From positions 10,717,385 through 10,781,384 of the forward strand of contig CM067576.1 in assembly GCA_034336665.1 (NCBI GenBank): a DNA stretch of 64,000 nt. Reading direction: 5' to 3'. The notes beneath the pieces were generated by a model. The model did no database searches. It was not told the DNA's origin and was given only the letters and a program-made list of their open reading frames with translations. Shown piece by piece: positions 1 through 13,500 of the stretch. The translations under genes and the position numbers were made by a program. How positions within the stretch are numbered: position 1 is the stretch's first letter; each line of letters opens with the position of its first letter. This DNA comes from Luscinia megarhynchos. Its lineage: Eukaryota; Chordata; Aves; Passeriformes; Turdidae.

Positions 1-2177
1 TGGTTTCAGAAGAAAGCTGTCCAGACCCACAAGAGCAGGTTGACTTAAGAAGCAAGGAAATGGATTTTGAGAAGTGCTTTTGAGGAATACTCGAATTTCA
101 GTACAAGCATAGGCCTTTTTCAGAAGTCTTGCAAAGTGTGTATAGTCCCATTGCATGGACATGAATTTTATGAAGCTGGAACTCCATTAAAAGATCTGCC
201 ATGATTTCTTGCTTTGCAAACTGGGTTGTGGTGCATATTTGGGTAGTGATGGGTGTGAGTACCAAATGACCATAAGCTGATCTGGGCAGAGAGGACTGAG
301 GTGACTTGGGGAACATGGAAGAAGAGCCATGGCAACACAAGAGAGGATTGGAAATGGGGACACAGGAGTTGTTGGAAACTCAGTCAAGAGTTTGAGTGAT
401 TCTGACAAGCAGCGCAAGGCACTGCCTCATCTGTTTCTAAAGAATTGCTGTCTTCCTCGAGAAAAAAGCTGCTCAGTATTTCTCAGCTCCAGTCCGTGCT
501 GAAGTGCACTGTTGTGAAAGGCTGGGTACTCTCAGGGTGGTGTAAGGCACCTTTTTGGCATCTTCCTGGGCAGGCCCCTTTCACAGGCGGACACATGGCT
601 GTTGCTCTGAGTGCTGTGCTCTGTGGTTTTCCTGGCTTAGATTTGGTGCTTTGTCTTTAGAGCTTCACTCAGCTTTGGCTTGATGTTAATTAAAATGTCT
701 TGAGCTGTTGGAGTATCGTCAAGGAATTTTACAATCTATAAGAAAAGGGAGCTGCTCACGCAGCGCAGGCTCCCCAGCCCTGACGCGCTGTGTGTGTGAC
801 TTGGCAGATGTCCCGTGTCCGTGGGAGGCAATGTTTGTCTGCCCAGGCATCGTGCACTGAGGCAGCATTTTTTTCTCCTCTAATATTAATGCTTCTGAGG
901 GAGTTTTGCAAGAGCTGTGACCTTTCACACACTTACAGGTTTTCAGTGTTTAACTTGTTTAATTTCTTGTCTTGGTGGTGCTGCTTTTATGATTAACTAA
1001 TCTGGTGTTTAGTTGCATATCCCTAACTTGTTGAATAATCATGAGGACCTTTGTCCCAGATTTCCATAGCTGACACTGGGAAGGGGGAGGGGGATATTTT
1101 TTTTTTAAAGAAAGGTTTTTGCTGAATCATGACTTTAGAGAAACCTTGTTTATGGTTCTGCTTTTCAGGGGAAACTTAAAACATTCAGTTCTCTCCCACT
1201 TGAAGAGAGACTTTCTTTTCTCACAGACTGACAACAGAAGGTTGTTATTAACCAGTCTACAGTATTTAACCAGCTCCAGTGTAACAAAATCCCTTTCTAT
1301 CTTTTACTTTTTGAAATGCTGTAGCTCAGGGCATAAGAAGGGCTTTATTTTGGCTCAAGAACCCAACTGTGTCATTCTAATTCCTCCATAAGTCTTGTAA
1401 AAAATTACAGTCAAAGTTCATGCATGGTAGTAAAAGGACTAAACAGGGCATAATTAAGGGAAAAGATTAGCTTTTGCTAGTCATGGCTGTTATGGAGCTA
1501 TACAGAATAACTGGGAGTAGAATTGAGAAGTGGAGTTAAGGGCATGAGTGCACTAGAAATATGATATAATGAAGTGTTAGATGATACATCAGTCACAACA
1601 TTTTAGTTCACACAAGAGTAATTCTTAAACAGTGGACCGTAAACAGATGCTGAGTTTTGGTTACACTTATTCATCATCAGCTTCTAAAAAGGTGTTGCAT
1701 TGTTCATCAGTTTGAAATCGGTGCAGGTAGTGTATGTCACATTTGCATGGCTGTGTCTGTTTTACTATTGGCAAACTTTAGGGCCTATTGGCTTTTGAAG
1801 AGGAAGGATGCACATGGTAGGAATTGCCAGGTGTCTAGAGGCTTGACATAGGGCTGGTGCTCCATCCTGTGTGGATGATCAGAGAGAGAAAGTCCTGGAC
1901 AGAGAGGAGGGCCCAGAGGTTTCCATTCTCTGCACCCCAGGGATTCAAGTGTCCTGCTGTCCTGTCAGACCACAGTCCCTGGAGATGAGTGGCTTATGCC
2001 AGGGCTTCAGGAAGCAAGGGGAGACTGCAGCAGTGATATGTGGAGGACACAAATGGGCTCTGTGACACAGCTGGTTATCCAGAGGTTTCAATGTTCACCC
2101 TGTTGGAAGGCAGAGGGATGTATTGTTTCACTTTGCCAAAATAAGAACACAAGCTTGTGCTAGACGTTGTAGTTTAT

Positions 2178-2280
2178 AGAGTCATAGAATCATAGAATGG
2201 TTTGGGTTGGGAGGGACCTTAAAGATCATCTACTTCCAACTCCTTGGCATGGGCAGGCACACCTTCCCACACTAGACCAG
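2178..2280 (-). repeat. CR1 LINE 3'-end fragment
   Basis: 'tcatagaatcatagaatgg' followed by 'tttgggttgggagggacctt' and 'aagatcatct' is the reverse complement of the avian CR1 3' end, so the element runs on the minus strand. It is 5'-truncated. Confidence 0.9.
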
Positions 2281-5200
2281 ACTGTTGCAGGTGTGGAGCC
2301 AGCAGCTGAATTGTAAATTAACCCTGTGTCATCCAGGTTCAGCTTTCACCTAACTATTCATTTATGTTAGTCACCTCCATTATTTATCATCGTTTAAAAC
2401 AGGTGCTTTTTTTTAATTGTTGTAGGTTAATATCTGCTTATCTTTGTGGCTGAAGTTTTCATAGTCTTAACTTCGCAGCCCCAGGAGCTAAAAAAGCATT
2501 TTGCAGTTTTACAAAAGCTTAGTATTACTAGTCTTGTCAGAAGAAGAAAAAGAAACTCTAGTTTTCATTTAATAAGTAAATACAAATGTCTGACAGATAC
2601 ACAAAGATATTTTTTAAGTGCTGGGTTTTTCAAGGTGTGATTTAAAAAGCACATCATGCAGTAGTGTTTGGAATTGTACAAAGAACAGGTAGCACAATAT
2701 AATGTAAGATTAGTATTGTTCAAGAGTAATAGGCCTGCAGTTGATATTGTTAAATGGAAACAGTGGTGTTTTAGAGGTACTACAGACAGTTAGTGACAAG
2801 GTAAAATTCCCTTTATGTCACCTTTACTTTTAAATTCAAACTCACCTCAGGTGATGGCAATGCCCTCTTTCGTTTTCCTTTCCCATGATGTATGGGGAAC
2901 TGTTCTGTTTCTGCACTGGAATTATAAAATATTTGGCAATTTCCTTCATGTTCTATGCAAATTTTATTTCTGAGAAAATATAAAACAACTAGAGGAGGGA
3001 AAATTAAGCAGACCGTTTCTTGAAAAGGACCAAGAAAGACTTCTGTTTGCTTTAGGTAATGTTTCAATGTAACATCTAGAGTTTCTATGTATTTGGAATA
3101 TACAAATGTGTTTTTAGAGGAAAGGGTGTTTAATAACATTCACTGCTCTCAAGGAAACAAAGAATACTTGTACGGATATAAACAAAATCAGATTCAGAAT
3201 CAAAGGTTGTCAGTATTTGCCTCTGAGACTGAGATTTTTTGAAGAACCTGCCTCTACTTGCTGAGAGAAGCAAGTGGAAGGAAGGAATACAGGGTACTGG
3301 CCTAGCTTCAAAAAGTCTTGCTAAAATGTTGATTTTTAAAAGAGAAAAATATTAATATATGGAACTAGCCACTTAATTTTTCAATTATCCATGTTATTCT
3401 CAGCAAGACAGGAAAAGAGCTTAAAAAAATAAAGTAATGGGAAGACAGTACCTTGTAGTTGTAAAAATTGTTTTGCCTATCAGGCTTTTCCTTGTAGGAC
3501 AGGAGAATAACTGGGTGTGGCTCTTGAAGTTTTGTATTTGTCACAGTCCAGCTTTGTTTAGGGTTCTTGTAATGGCATTAGGGAAAGATCTTGAGTTTGT
3601 GGGAGGGAGGAGATCTGATGGAATAGTTTATAGAGTTTTTATTCTTCTCAGTTTTGTCACTGGGCTTGGTTTTCTAGCAAGGGATTTGGAGACATGGTTC
3701 TAGGCAGCTGGCATGTAAGAGATTAAGCAGAATTTGGAAAGTGCTCTCCTAGAAGAATGTGTAAGTGATGACTGTAAGTGCCTGGGGCTGTTTAATACTC
3801 AGGCCCCAGACCTGTGCTTGAGAAGCAGCTGCTTCAGTCCCTCTCCTTTTTGGTCCCCCTGCCTTTTAACCCAAGCTGTCCACATTCCTGGCCATCTCCA
3901 TAGCCTGTCCTCTTTCTCCTGTCCCCACTTCCTAGCTGTCTTCACCAGCGACTGGCCTCAGCCAAGAATCTGCTTACAGAAGTGCATAGGCACACCTCGG
4001 CCTATGCTGGGTGTGAGGCTGCTGAAAGACATCACCCCAGCCTGATGTGAATTGCCTGGGAAGTAGAAAAATCACAAAGTATCTATAAGATGAGTAAGAA
4101 GATAAGTTCAAACTGCAACAGAGGATGTCCTAAAGTTATAACAAAATAGATCAAGAATGCTCTGTTCCACTGCACGCCAGTTGAGCAGCTCGGTGCTTCA
4201 CAACATCAGCAGCTGCTCTTTGAGAGCAGAGTGGAAATGTTTTTCTCATGTTTGAAGCCCAGGTACCTTGCCGAGGTTGACCTTATCTTGTTCACAAGAT
4301 TAGGGGCAAAGGCTGTTACAGCTAGCAGGCTAGTTCAAAAGATACTAAGAAGTGAAAATAGCACATGATTTTAGAGCACTAGGTCATGGTATGCTGTGTC
4401 CAAACAGCACTGCCAGCAGCAGGGTTTAATTAGTAACTACTCCTGGGACAGCTGCTCTTTGCTATGCTGATTTTCTAGCAGTGATGCCTTGGTGATTTCC
4501 TCTTGGATAATGCGCAGTTGAGGGAAGGGTATGGTTGCAAAATGGTTCTGGAAGGATGATGCCATCATCACTGACAAGCAGTATAATAAACTTCAAAGGT
4601 GCGTCATTAATAAGTTGAAGACTTTGACATTTATTTACTGGGGCAAAGGGTAGCAGACCTTAAAATCCCTTTGTTCTAATTGTTGTGCTTCTGTGGAGTC
4701 TGTAAATAACTGATATTGTACAACCAAGGTAGTTCTACTTTGGAAATTTGATGTTGAAGTTCTCTTTGGTGCCTGGTTCAAGTGATCTTCAGCATGACAG
4801 CTCCTCACTGTGCTTTAACAGTGAGAGGCCAGAAAAACAAGCTGGTAATCATTGCCACATTTGAATGCCCAGTATGTTTCCACCTGCCAATGCAAGAAGG
4901 TTTTGGCAGAGCTGCACTAAACATTTTAATACCCTGAACTTTTCCAAGAAAGGTCTCCACCTCAGTGATCTGACGAAAATGTTTGTTATGGGACACGAAC
5001 ATGCCAGTGTCTGTAAATCCAAGTGTTGTGCAAGCCTTGTGCCAAAGTGCAGGGTGTAGGACAGATGAATAGAGATGGGGGCCTCAGAGGCACAGGGTGA
5101 TGGGCTGGAAAGTAATGACCTATTTAGTAATGATAGACTAATCACCAAGACAGATTTTAGTTCTGTTGTTGAGGATGTCTGTCTGCAGTACAAAGATACA

Positions 5201-7089
5201 AAGATAACTTTTTGTGAGTAGACAAGTCTTTATAACAGCAGGATTTGTATTTGTGGTGTTTGTTTCTCTGGTAGGTGTTATCATATAAAGGCATGTGATA
5301 ACCACTGAAACCTTTGGCCTGTATAAATTATAAATTTGATAGCAGTCATTTGCTGCTATTTCCAAGTTGCCAGGTGTATTTTACTGAAGCTTCCTAGCTG
5401 GCTTAGCCTCTGTGGTCATGACAGAAAGGCTCAAGCTTTCTTTAGTCTATAATAAAGTATAGCTTTTGTTGAATAGTACAGTTTTGACTATAAATGTTAA
5501 TTATAGTTCATAAGCTAAGTGATGTTGATAACTATAGTAAGTTCAATTCCTTACCGTGAGTGGGATACATTTGTTAACACATTAGTAAGGTGAAGTTCTG
5601 GAAGGAACTTCTGCAATGATGCCTAACTGATGGTGTTGGTGGGATGTGCTGGAGCACTGCCTGGAGTGCTGGTACCTGAGCCTCAGGTGCTGTAAGGCTG
5701 GAAAGGCCTGGGGGGGAATGTTGAGGGTTGTGAAACCTGATAGAAGGAGAGATTTTTTTCAGACATAAAACCACAAACAGGTTTATCAATGGAGAGGTTA
5801 TGAAATGACCTGAAGACAGTTACAAATTGGAAAAAAGTGCATATTGGCCTTTAACATAATAATTGTGGTGACTGCCTTATAAGATAATATAAGGGCTGGC
5901 AGCTGATGAGAGTGTAGCCTGTGTGAATGACCATAATTCATCTCTGGAACAGTTTCCAGTTCTAATTCAAAACTGGATGTTATTCCATTAAATAAGTGAT
6001 GCCCAGTTACATTTTGACATGGGAATCTTGCAGTGGAAGGCCATTGCTGGTGTTGTTCATTCTGTGCATAGTTTTAAGTGATCCTCCAGCCTTAAAACGT
6101 GGACTAGGATGTAATTGTAGGGTGACTGTTAACAGGCTGAGGGCTGTGAGGTTACTGGAGTCAAAGGTTTAGTGCTGAGGAGATGGGGCTGGTAGACAGT
6201 GAAACACCAGCATTCCCACGTGGGGGACTATGGATGAGGTGGGTGGGGGAGCTGGAGCACACAGCAACTGCTGTGTGTTTATTATGAAGCAGATCAAAGC
6301 ATTGAAGGATGTTCCCTACTTGAAAAAAGTATACTGAATTATTTGTAACTGGGGGACAAGGAGGATTAATTATTCAAATCAGGGTGAATATTTTCATTTT
6401 GTCCTTTTTAATACAGATTAAAACCTAAAATTTTCCATTGCTAAAACATTAGAAGGGGCCTTGAGGTGGGGCTGTTTGAATAACTAAGCTCAGGAGGGTT
6501 TGGTCTCACATCAGAAGCATCTGCTGCCTTACAGTTCCTCTCCTGCAGGGCTGCAGCACCTGCCCTCTGGCAGCAGGTACTGGGAGAGCTCTGGGAAACT
6601 GGCTTTATGTCCTTCAGTCAGAGCATAGCTCTGAAGGAGGGGATGAGGGATTCCCTGCTGGGTTTTGTCCTGTCTTCTAATATTTACACACCCAGATAAC
6701 CAAAATAGAACTAAAAGTCTTTTAATAATAGTTGTTTATGCAGATGGAAAAATAACATGAGTGCTGTTTCAAAAACATCTGACTGAGCTGGGTAGGATCT
6801 TGAAAACTATTGAAGACTTTATATAATAAATATTTTCTTTTATTCCTAATTTTTGTTTTCATTTTGGAAATCTTTGTTTTCTAGGTGTACATTTCAATTT
6901 GCATTTCAAAGATTCTAATTGAGGTTAGATTCCCAATGAAGAATGAGCAGTCTCTTGTCTTTCAAAACCCTATTAAAATGTAATAAAGAGGCTTTTTCTT
7001 TCTATGTTGTTGTTTCTATAGTTCAACTTTTCTTAAATTAGGAATGTGAATTTTTAATGGGAGACATTACTATATGGAGGGAAATCAGG

Positions 7090-7372
7090 TTTGGGAACTA
7101 TTTACAAGGTCATGCAGTGACAGGGAGGAATGGCTTCATACTGACAGAGGGCAGGGTTATATTGGATATCAGGAAGCAATTCTTCCCTGTGAGGGTGGGG
7201 AGGCTCTGGTACAGAGTGCCCAGAGAAGCTGTGGCTGTCCCATCCCTGGATTGTTCAAGGCCAGGTCGGATGGGGTTTGGAGCAACCTGGGATAGTGGAA
7301 GGTGTCCCTACCCATGGCAAGAGGTTGGAATGAGATTAAGGTCCCTTACAGCCCAAACTATTCTGTAATTCT
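7090..7372 (+). repeat. CR1 LINE 3' fragment
   Basis: It carries typical CR1 3' region blocks in order: 'ggaatggcttcatactgaca', 'agaagctgtggctg', 'ggagcaacctgggatagtgg' and 'aaggtccct', ending near 'attctgtaattctg'. It lies about 95 nt before the exon 2 acceptor. Confidence 0.92.
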
Positions 7373-7464
7373 GTTCTCACTCCTTCCAAACCCAGCTCAG
7401 CAGAGTTTAGGAGGGAGGGGAAATCCTGTTTATTAAAAGACTTTCCAATTCTCTCTCCCTGCAG

Positions 7465-7568
7465 TGGAATCTCGTATGTGCCAACGACTGGAAGGGACCC
7501 CTGAGCACCTCCCTGTTCTTTGTGGGTGTCCTGCTGGGATCTTTCATCTCAGGACAGCTCTCAGACAA
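7465..7568 (+). CDS. SLC22A5: SLC22A5 exon 2 (104 nt)
   Basis: Begins after 'ctccctgcag' with TGG AAT CTC (WNLVC) and ends 'tcagacaa' before 'gtaaag'. It encodes about residues 132-166, covering TM2 ([13 protein letters not shown]) and the first half of the MFS loop signature (GQLSDK). A CR1 copy ends about 95 nt upstream of the acceptor. Confidence 0.93.
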
Positions 7569-10500
7569 GTAAAGTATATACACTAGAGCTGCTCTCTCTT
7601 TGATGCTCATTTGTAGGCATTTCTTGTATGTCAGCTTTCCTACTAGTGTCTTTCTGCAGCTACTAACATGTCTTTGTTCTGTGACTGGCTAACCTGAGTG
7701 TACACAGAGTGTGTAGAGAAATGTGCTGAAATAGAACAGAATTTTAAAACGTTGTTAGTAGGTGTTAGTCACATCTGTTTCTTGCAACGAAATCACTGCA
7801 GTAAACTGTTTGGTTTTTTTATGCCAGAAAACAGGTGTAGGTGATAAGTTTTGCCTGGAAAAATCTCATAAATTACATTCTCTTCTATTTATTTTTGGAT
7901 TCTGTTCAGAGGGATCCCTGAGGCTTGTTTTCCTTTTTTTTTTTTTTTTTTTTTTGGTCAAATTGGGATTTTTTCATCTTATAAACAGCTATAGCTGCTG
8001 TTTCTCATCATCAAGTACAGCATTTAAGTCCAATGATCTGTGTTTGTGGAAGCATAAATGCTGTTCAGCTGTACTCCAGAGAAGCAATTCTTGCTAATCA
8101 GTACAAACATTAAAAAAAAAGAAGACATCATTAATTTTTGTGATGCCAACAGTTGTTGGCTCAGTTTTTTTTTATTCTCTCCCTGGAATTTTCTGTGCAA
8201 TGCATTGTGTGCTGTCCTCTGGATTCCCTGAGAGCAATATGTGGTCCTCTAATTTGCTGATACTTGCAAAGTTTCTGTTTCATTGAAACATAATTTTGTG
8301 GCATCATTTAGGGCCTTTCCATAGTTTCCTGCCTATCAGGTTGGACCAATCTCAAGCTTAGAGACAGCAATCTTTAAAAATTAACCAGGCCTAGTGTACT
8401 TCTCTCCAAAGATACATGCCATGGTTTTTTTCCCAAAAAATCCTTGGGCAGGCCAGTGTTTGCTCTCTCTGTGATCCTGCCTTCTGCCTTGTTCCTCCCC
8501 TCACAATCCAGCTCTTTACCACTGCACAGCCTTCACACTCCAGTCACTTCACCCTTGTTTGCAAGAGTGAGGTACAGCAGTTTCTCCCTTCCAGCTCCTC
8601 AGCCATCTGTGGTAGGAAGTCATCACTAATGAGCTCCAGAAGCCTCCTGAGTTTTGTCCTTTCAGCGTGTCCTGGTGGTGCCTTTGGACATGAGGAGGTT
8701 TCCTGTGGTGCTCTGCAGCAGACTTTTTTGTGTTTGCTTTTTTCTGAGCAGTTGGCTGCAGCAAAACCTACCACCCATGTTGGCCTCCTGGCTAATCCCA
8801 ACCATGATCTCAGCTGGCTTGTCACTCATCCCCAGGCAGAGCTCCATTCTCTTCTGCTGCCTCCCCATGTGAGGAGTGATTCCCCTCCTCACTGGGGGAG
8901 TCTCTCACCACCCTTTCTTGGTGCTGCTGCTTCAGAAGGTTCAGGTGCATCCTTCCAAAGAGCTCCTTGTCTGGTACAAGGATCCTGAGTGTCTCCTGTG
9001 GTGACTACCCAGCAGGTGAACCTGGAGCTGGTCTGGTGCCAGAATCCATGAGCTTCCTACCTTCACACTCCTGGAAGTCTCCTGCTGCTCCTTGCCATGG
9101 TAGCAAAGATCCTCAGCAGGTGCAGGTGAGGAGCCATCCATGCAGCCCATGCAGTAACCACTGAAGGACAGCAAGCTCATGGTCAAGAGCTCTTTTTCTC
9201 CATGAGGAGAACGCTCCAGCAAGGCTGCCCAGAGTTTTGCTGCCTGCAATGAGCCTGAGACATAAAGGTTGACAAAATATTTGGGGGTTTCAAGTGACAG
9301 CCTGTTCTTCATGCATTGTGTCCCACCTGATGGCCACGACAGCAGCAGCAGACCTGCAGGTCAGCACGGACTCTGCAGTGGTGAAATCTGCCCTCAGCAC
9401 ATCCCGTCCCAACAGCGTGGGGCTGCCCTGGGCCAGGACACCAGCAACCACTCTTACAGCAGCCTGATGGGTTGAGTTTAGTCTGATTTCTTTTCTCTTT
9501 GGTTTTTGGATTTTTAATACTTCATCAGGAGGTCTTCTAGAATCCCTTAATTTTGTTCATTTTTAAATCAAAGGGAATGAATATTGTGGCATGGGATCAC
9601 TGACTGCCAATAGCATCTTCCAAATCTGGGTTTTACCTCTCTTCCAGAAGCCTTTCTTCTTTTTTTAACATGATCTGTGTGCTTCTTGGAGGAGGAGAAG
9701 CATTGGATACTCTTGCACTTTAAGTAACTTGTTCCTGATGATTTGTTTCGTTGCTCATCCTATCAGTAAGAAAGGAATAATGTTCCAGCACATACTTTAA
9801 GACAATTTAACTAGCAGCCCTTGGAATAATAATTTCTCTTGGACAGTGATGTTTTTAATGTGTTTAGAATAGTTGTGCCTGTGTTGCATTTCCTGAACCT
9901 CTGCTTTTTGCAGAAGTTTTTTATCTCCTTAAGTATGCATATAAGTAATTTTATTTTTCTGTTTCTGTAGATTTCATTCATGATGTTGTTTAATTATATA
10001 TTTTTCCCCCTCTCTTCTTTTTTTAATCTGTCCATGGAAGGTTTGGCAGGAAGAATGTGCTGTTTGCAACTCTGGCAATGCAGACTGGCTTCAGTTTCAT
10101 ACAGGTCTTCTCTACCAGCTGGGAGATGTTTTCAGTGTTGTTTGTGCTGGTTGGCATGGGACAGATATCTAACTACGTGGCAGCATTTGTTCTTGGTATG
10201 AAAGTCCTGCTGGTCACTGCATGTGTCCTTTCATCTTGTGCTTTTCCTGCTCCTTTTCAGTACTGACTTAGGGTTGATTTGTTTTGCCAAGCAACACTGT
10301 TAAGAATGTGGCCTCACCATGCATGAATAACTTCTCTTCTCCTTGGAAGCTTCCAGTTGATAGAGATGCAATTTGAACTATGGTTTGCCATCCTAAAGGA
10401 GGCAAAACCCTAGAAACTGACTATTTGAAATAAAATCCATCTTCTAGTTGGAGAGATAATATATGTGAGACATGACTTTTTGGGGATTGGAACTAGATGA

Positions 10501-13500
10501 TCTTTAAGGTCCCTTCCAACTCAAACCATTCCATGATTCTATGATTTCTCAGGGGATTTCTGATGTCCATTTTGGGGCATAAATATCTGTTTAATTTAAA
10601 AGTTGCAAAAGAACCAAGATATGTAGAGTGATTTTTATAAAGTCTTCTTTAAACAGCCTATAGTAAAAATTTAAATGACTTTTGCTTTGTATACTTTCAA
10701 TCTAAGACCATATTTAATTACAAATGTGAATGTGAATTACCTCATTAATCTGAGATTTTTTTTAAAAAAATGTTAATGTTTTTTACAGTAACCTCACTGT
10801 CCAAAGTACCACATGGTGGCAAGAAATTCTTTTTGAGCCAAGGAAGGCCAGTTCTGGGGTGAAAGCAGTGCTTAGCTAACCTCACTGCACACCGCCTGCT
10901 GCAACTGCTGGCATTTTCTTTGATTTCCATGGAAACAAGAAAGATTGTATATTATTTTTTCTCTGTCTCTGGATTTTCAAGTCCCAAAACATTTCAGAGG
11001 GGAGCACTGGCCCCTGTTCATGCATTTAATTCCTCTGACAGTAGCCTGGTCTTTGTGATCAACATGAATTTCCTATGTCTACCCCAAGGGACTGTGAGGT
11101 TTTTTGGCTAAATAGTCTTTTAGAGGTGATACAGGTTGGAAACTTAGTTTAGGCACCTTTGAATTGTCTGGTCACTCTTCATAAGCTGGAGAGGATTCTG
11201 GAGATCAAGCCATGCTTAACTGTTGAGAATGTCAGGTGATTTCAGCTCCTCAAGTAAAATATGGGATTCTAAAAGAATAAAATTACGGAAATATGACCTA
11301 CATATTGAACTACAGCAATGCTCTGTGGCCCAGTTCTCATTCTTTTACACATATAATTACCTCCATTGATGGCATGGCATGAGCAGCTCTGTGGTGCCTC
11401 TCCAACTAGACAGCAGAGTGCTATATCCTGCAACTTTGCAGTGCAGTGCATTTCAAATCCAATTGCTAGGGGTATTTTTATTAACTTACTTGGTTGCTAT
11501 TAAGTTAAAATGCTAATAATCCCTTTGCTGTTTTGAACAGGCACAGAAATCCTTGGCAAATCAGTCCGTGTGCTGTTCTGCACCCTGGGTGTGTGCATCT
11601 TTTATGCATTTGGTTACATGTTGCTGCCTCTGTTTGCTTTCTTCATCCGGGACTGGCGGATGCTGCTGCTGGCTCTCACCCTGCCTGGGCTGCTCTTCAT
11701 CCCACTCTGGTGGTGAGTATAACTAACTTGCAAGACTTTAGTCTTTAGAGGGTTCTGTCTGCAGATTTTTAAGATGATGAAGCTAATGAAATTCAGGAAT
11801 GGGTAGGTGAAGAATGAATGTTGTGTCGTTTACTCTTCTAGTTGTTTAGGTGTCAGTCCATGGCATTGTATGTGACTAATGCCCAAAGACCCTACTCTTC
11901 ATTTTCTATAGACTTCTGTAAAATTAAGTCTTGCACATGCAGAGAGCAAAAAAAAGGTCGATAAAACTCATACTTCTGCACTGAAGTCCACAGGATCTTA
12001 AGTATAGGTGTGAACTAAGGGCAGAAGGAAAAACCAGTTGTTCTGGGCATTAATAGGGTGACACAGATATGACAAAACTACAAAACAGTACTTGCACAGC
12101 TGTGGCACTTCCCTGTTTTCTTCTGTAGTTGTTAAAATACTACTTTGGAGTGGCATGTAAAGCAGAAATAGTCCACGTGGTGGTGGTGTTCCTTCACTTA
12201 CGGTAGCAGTTGTGGTTTTGCTTCTATCTCGGTTCTTATGCAATCAAATGACTGGAGAATTCTGTTCTCTGACTTGCCTTTCTGTGACAGAATTTACAGT
12301 TACTAATTTTATATGTGTTAGCCTCTAAGCATATACTTCTTAACCTACAGCATGCTACTTGTGTGTTCACATTTCTGAATTTCTTAAATTAATCCCATAC
12401 TTGGAATGTTTGGATTGCTCTTTTTTCTGAGTCACTGCTAATTCCTTCAGCACTTCTGAAATCAGTAAGGGCATATTAGTCTGGTCTTGTTCCTTACACT
12501 AGTCTGCTTTTGTAAATCTGATTTCTGTTGTCATTGCACTAATTCCTGGAAGATGTGGCATGTTTGGAGATCTTCCTGCCTGGAACAATGTGTTGGTCCC
12601 TTCAGCAGTGCTTTCTATGGAAATGCAGGCTTGTTATTCTGAACCTTCTCTGCAGGGTCATTCCGGAGTCTCCTCGGTGGCTGATCTCCCAGGGGAGGTT
12701 TCAGGAGGCAGAAGACATAATCCGAAAAGCTGCAAAAACTAATGGCATTACAGCCCCAGATGTAATACTTGACCCTAGTGAGGTAAGACTTGTTCAGCAG
12801 CCCAAGTCTGGTTACTTGTTTGCTGGACTTTACATAAAGCAATTAATTCCATACAGATGAATGCAGTTATGCCTGCACTGCTTTATGTGCTTCTCAAGTG
12901 GGTGAAAGATCATAGTTTTCTGCTGGAAAGCACAATACTCTTTCCCTTCACTGAAATTTGAAGAGCCTTTGTGGTCCCATTCCCATGGGATGCCAGCATG
13001 CATTCTAATGTAAACATCTTTTTCATCCAGTTTACAGCCACCGTTTTTCCATTTAAACTCTATTTTTAGGGGAGGATAATAAATTTGAGGTACCTATTGC
13101 TTAGGGATTTAAATATTTGCACCAAGCAGATTCAATGCTTATTCAGCCTATAATATAACTCTGTATAAGACTAACACAGGGTTAATCCTGGCCAGTGACA
13201 TTGGAAATACTGTCATTCTAGTTCATACTCAACTTCAATTTCTAATCCATCAAGGATTGGCTCTGCTGGACATGGTGGAAGCTTCCAGCAGCTTCCCACA
13301 GCAACTGTCTTTGTAGCCCCCCCAGGCCATGCCAAACCAATACAGTCATTTAAGTGAAAATACATATCATATATGGGTATAGTATACTCATTTTCTTTAC
13401 AACACCTCTGTTCTGGGCTAAGGAGACTAAGAAGCCATTGAGCTGTAGGTGTTTGCTACTGAGATTGAAACAACTTCCCTTGTGTTGAAGTCAGTTGAGG

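Larger units (their letters stand above)
1..7464 (+). other. SLC22A5: SLC22A5 intron 1 (3' part)
   Basis: No exon-like frame with splice sites is visible. The stretch is mostly AT-rich single-copy-looking sequence with CR1 fragments at 2178-2280 and 7090-7370. Exon 1 (start codon, TM1 and the large glycosylated extracellular loop) must lie upstream of position 1. Confidence 0.75.

Noticed and set aside
8416..8988. 190-codon + strand frame in SLC22A5 intron 2
   Set aside because: It is antisense to a degenerate CR1 ORF2, and no splice sites or domain support it.
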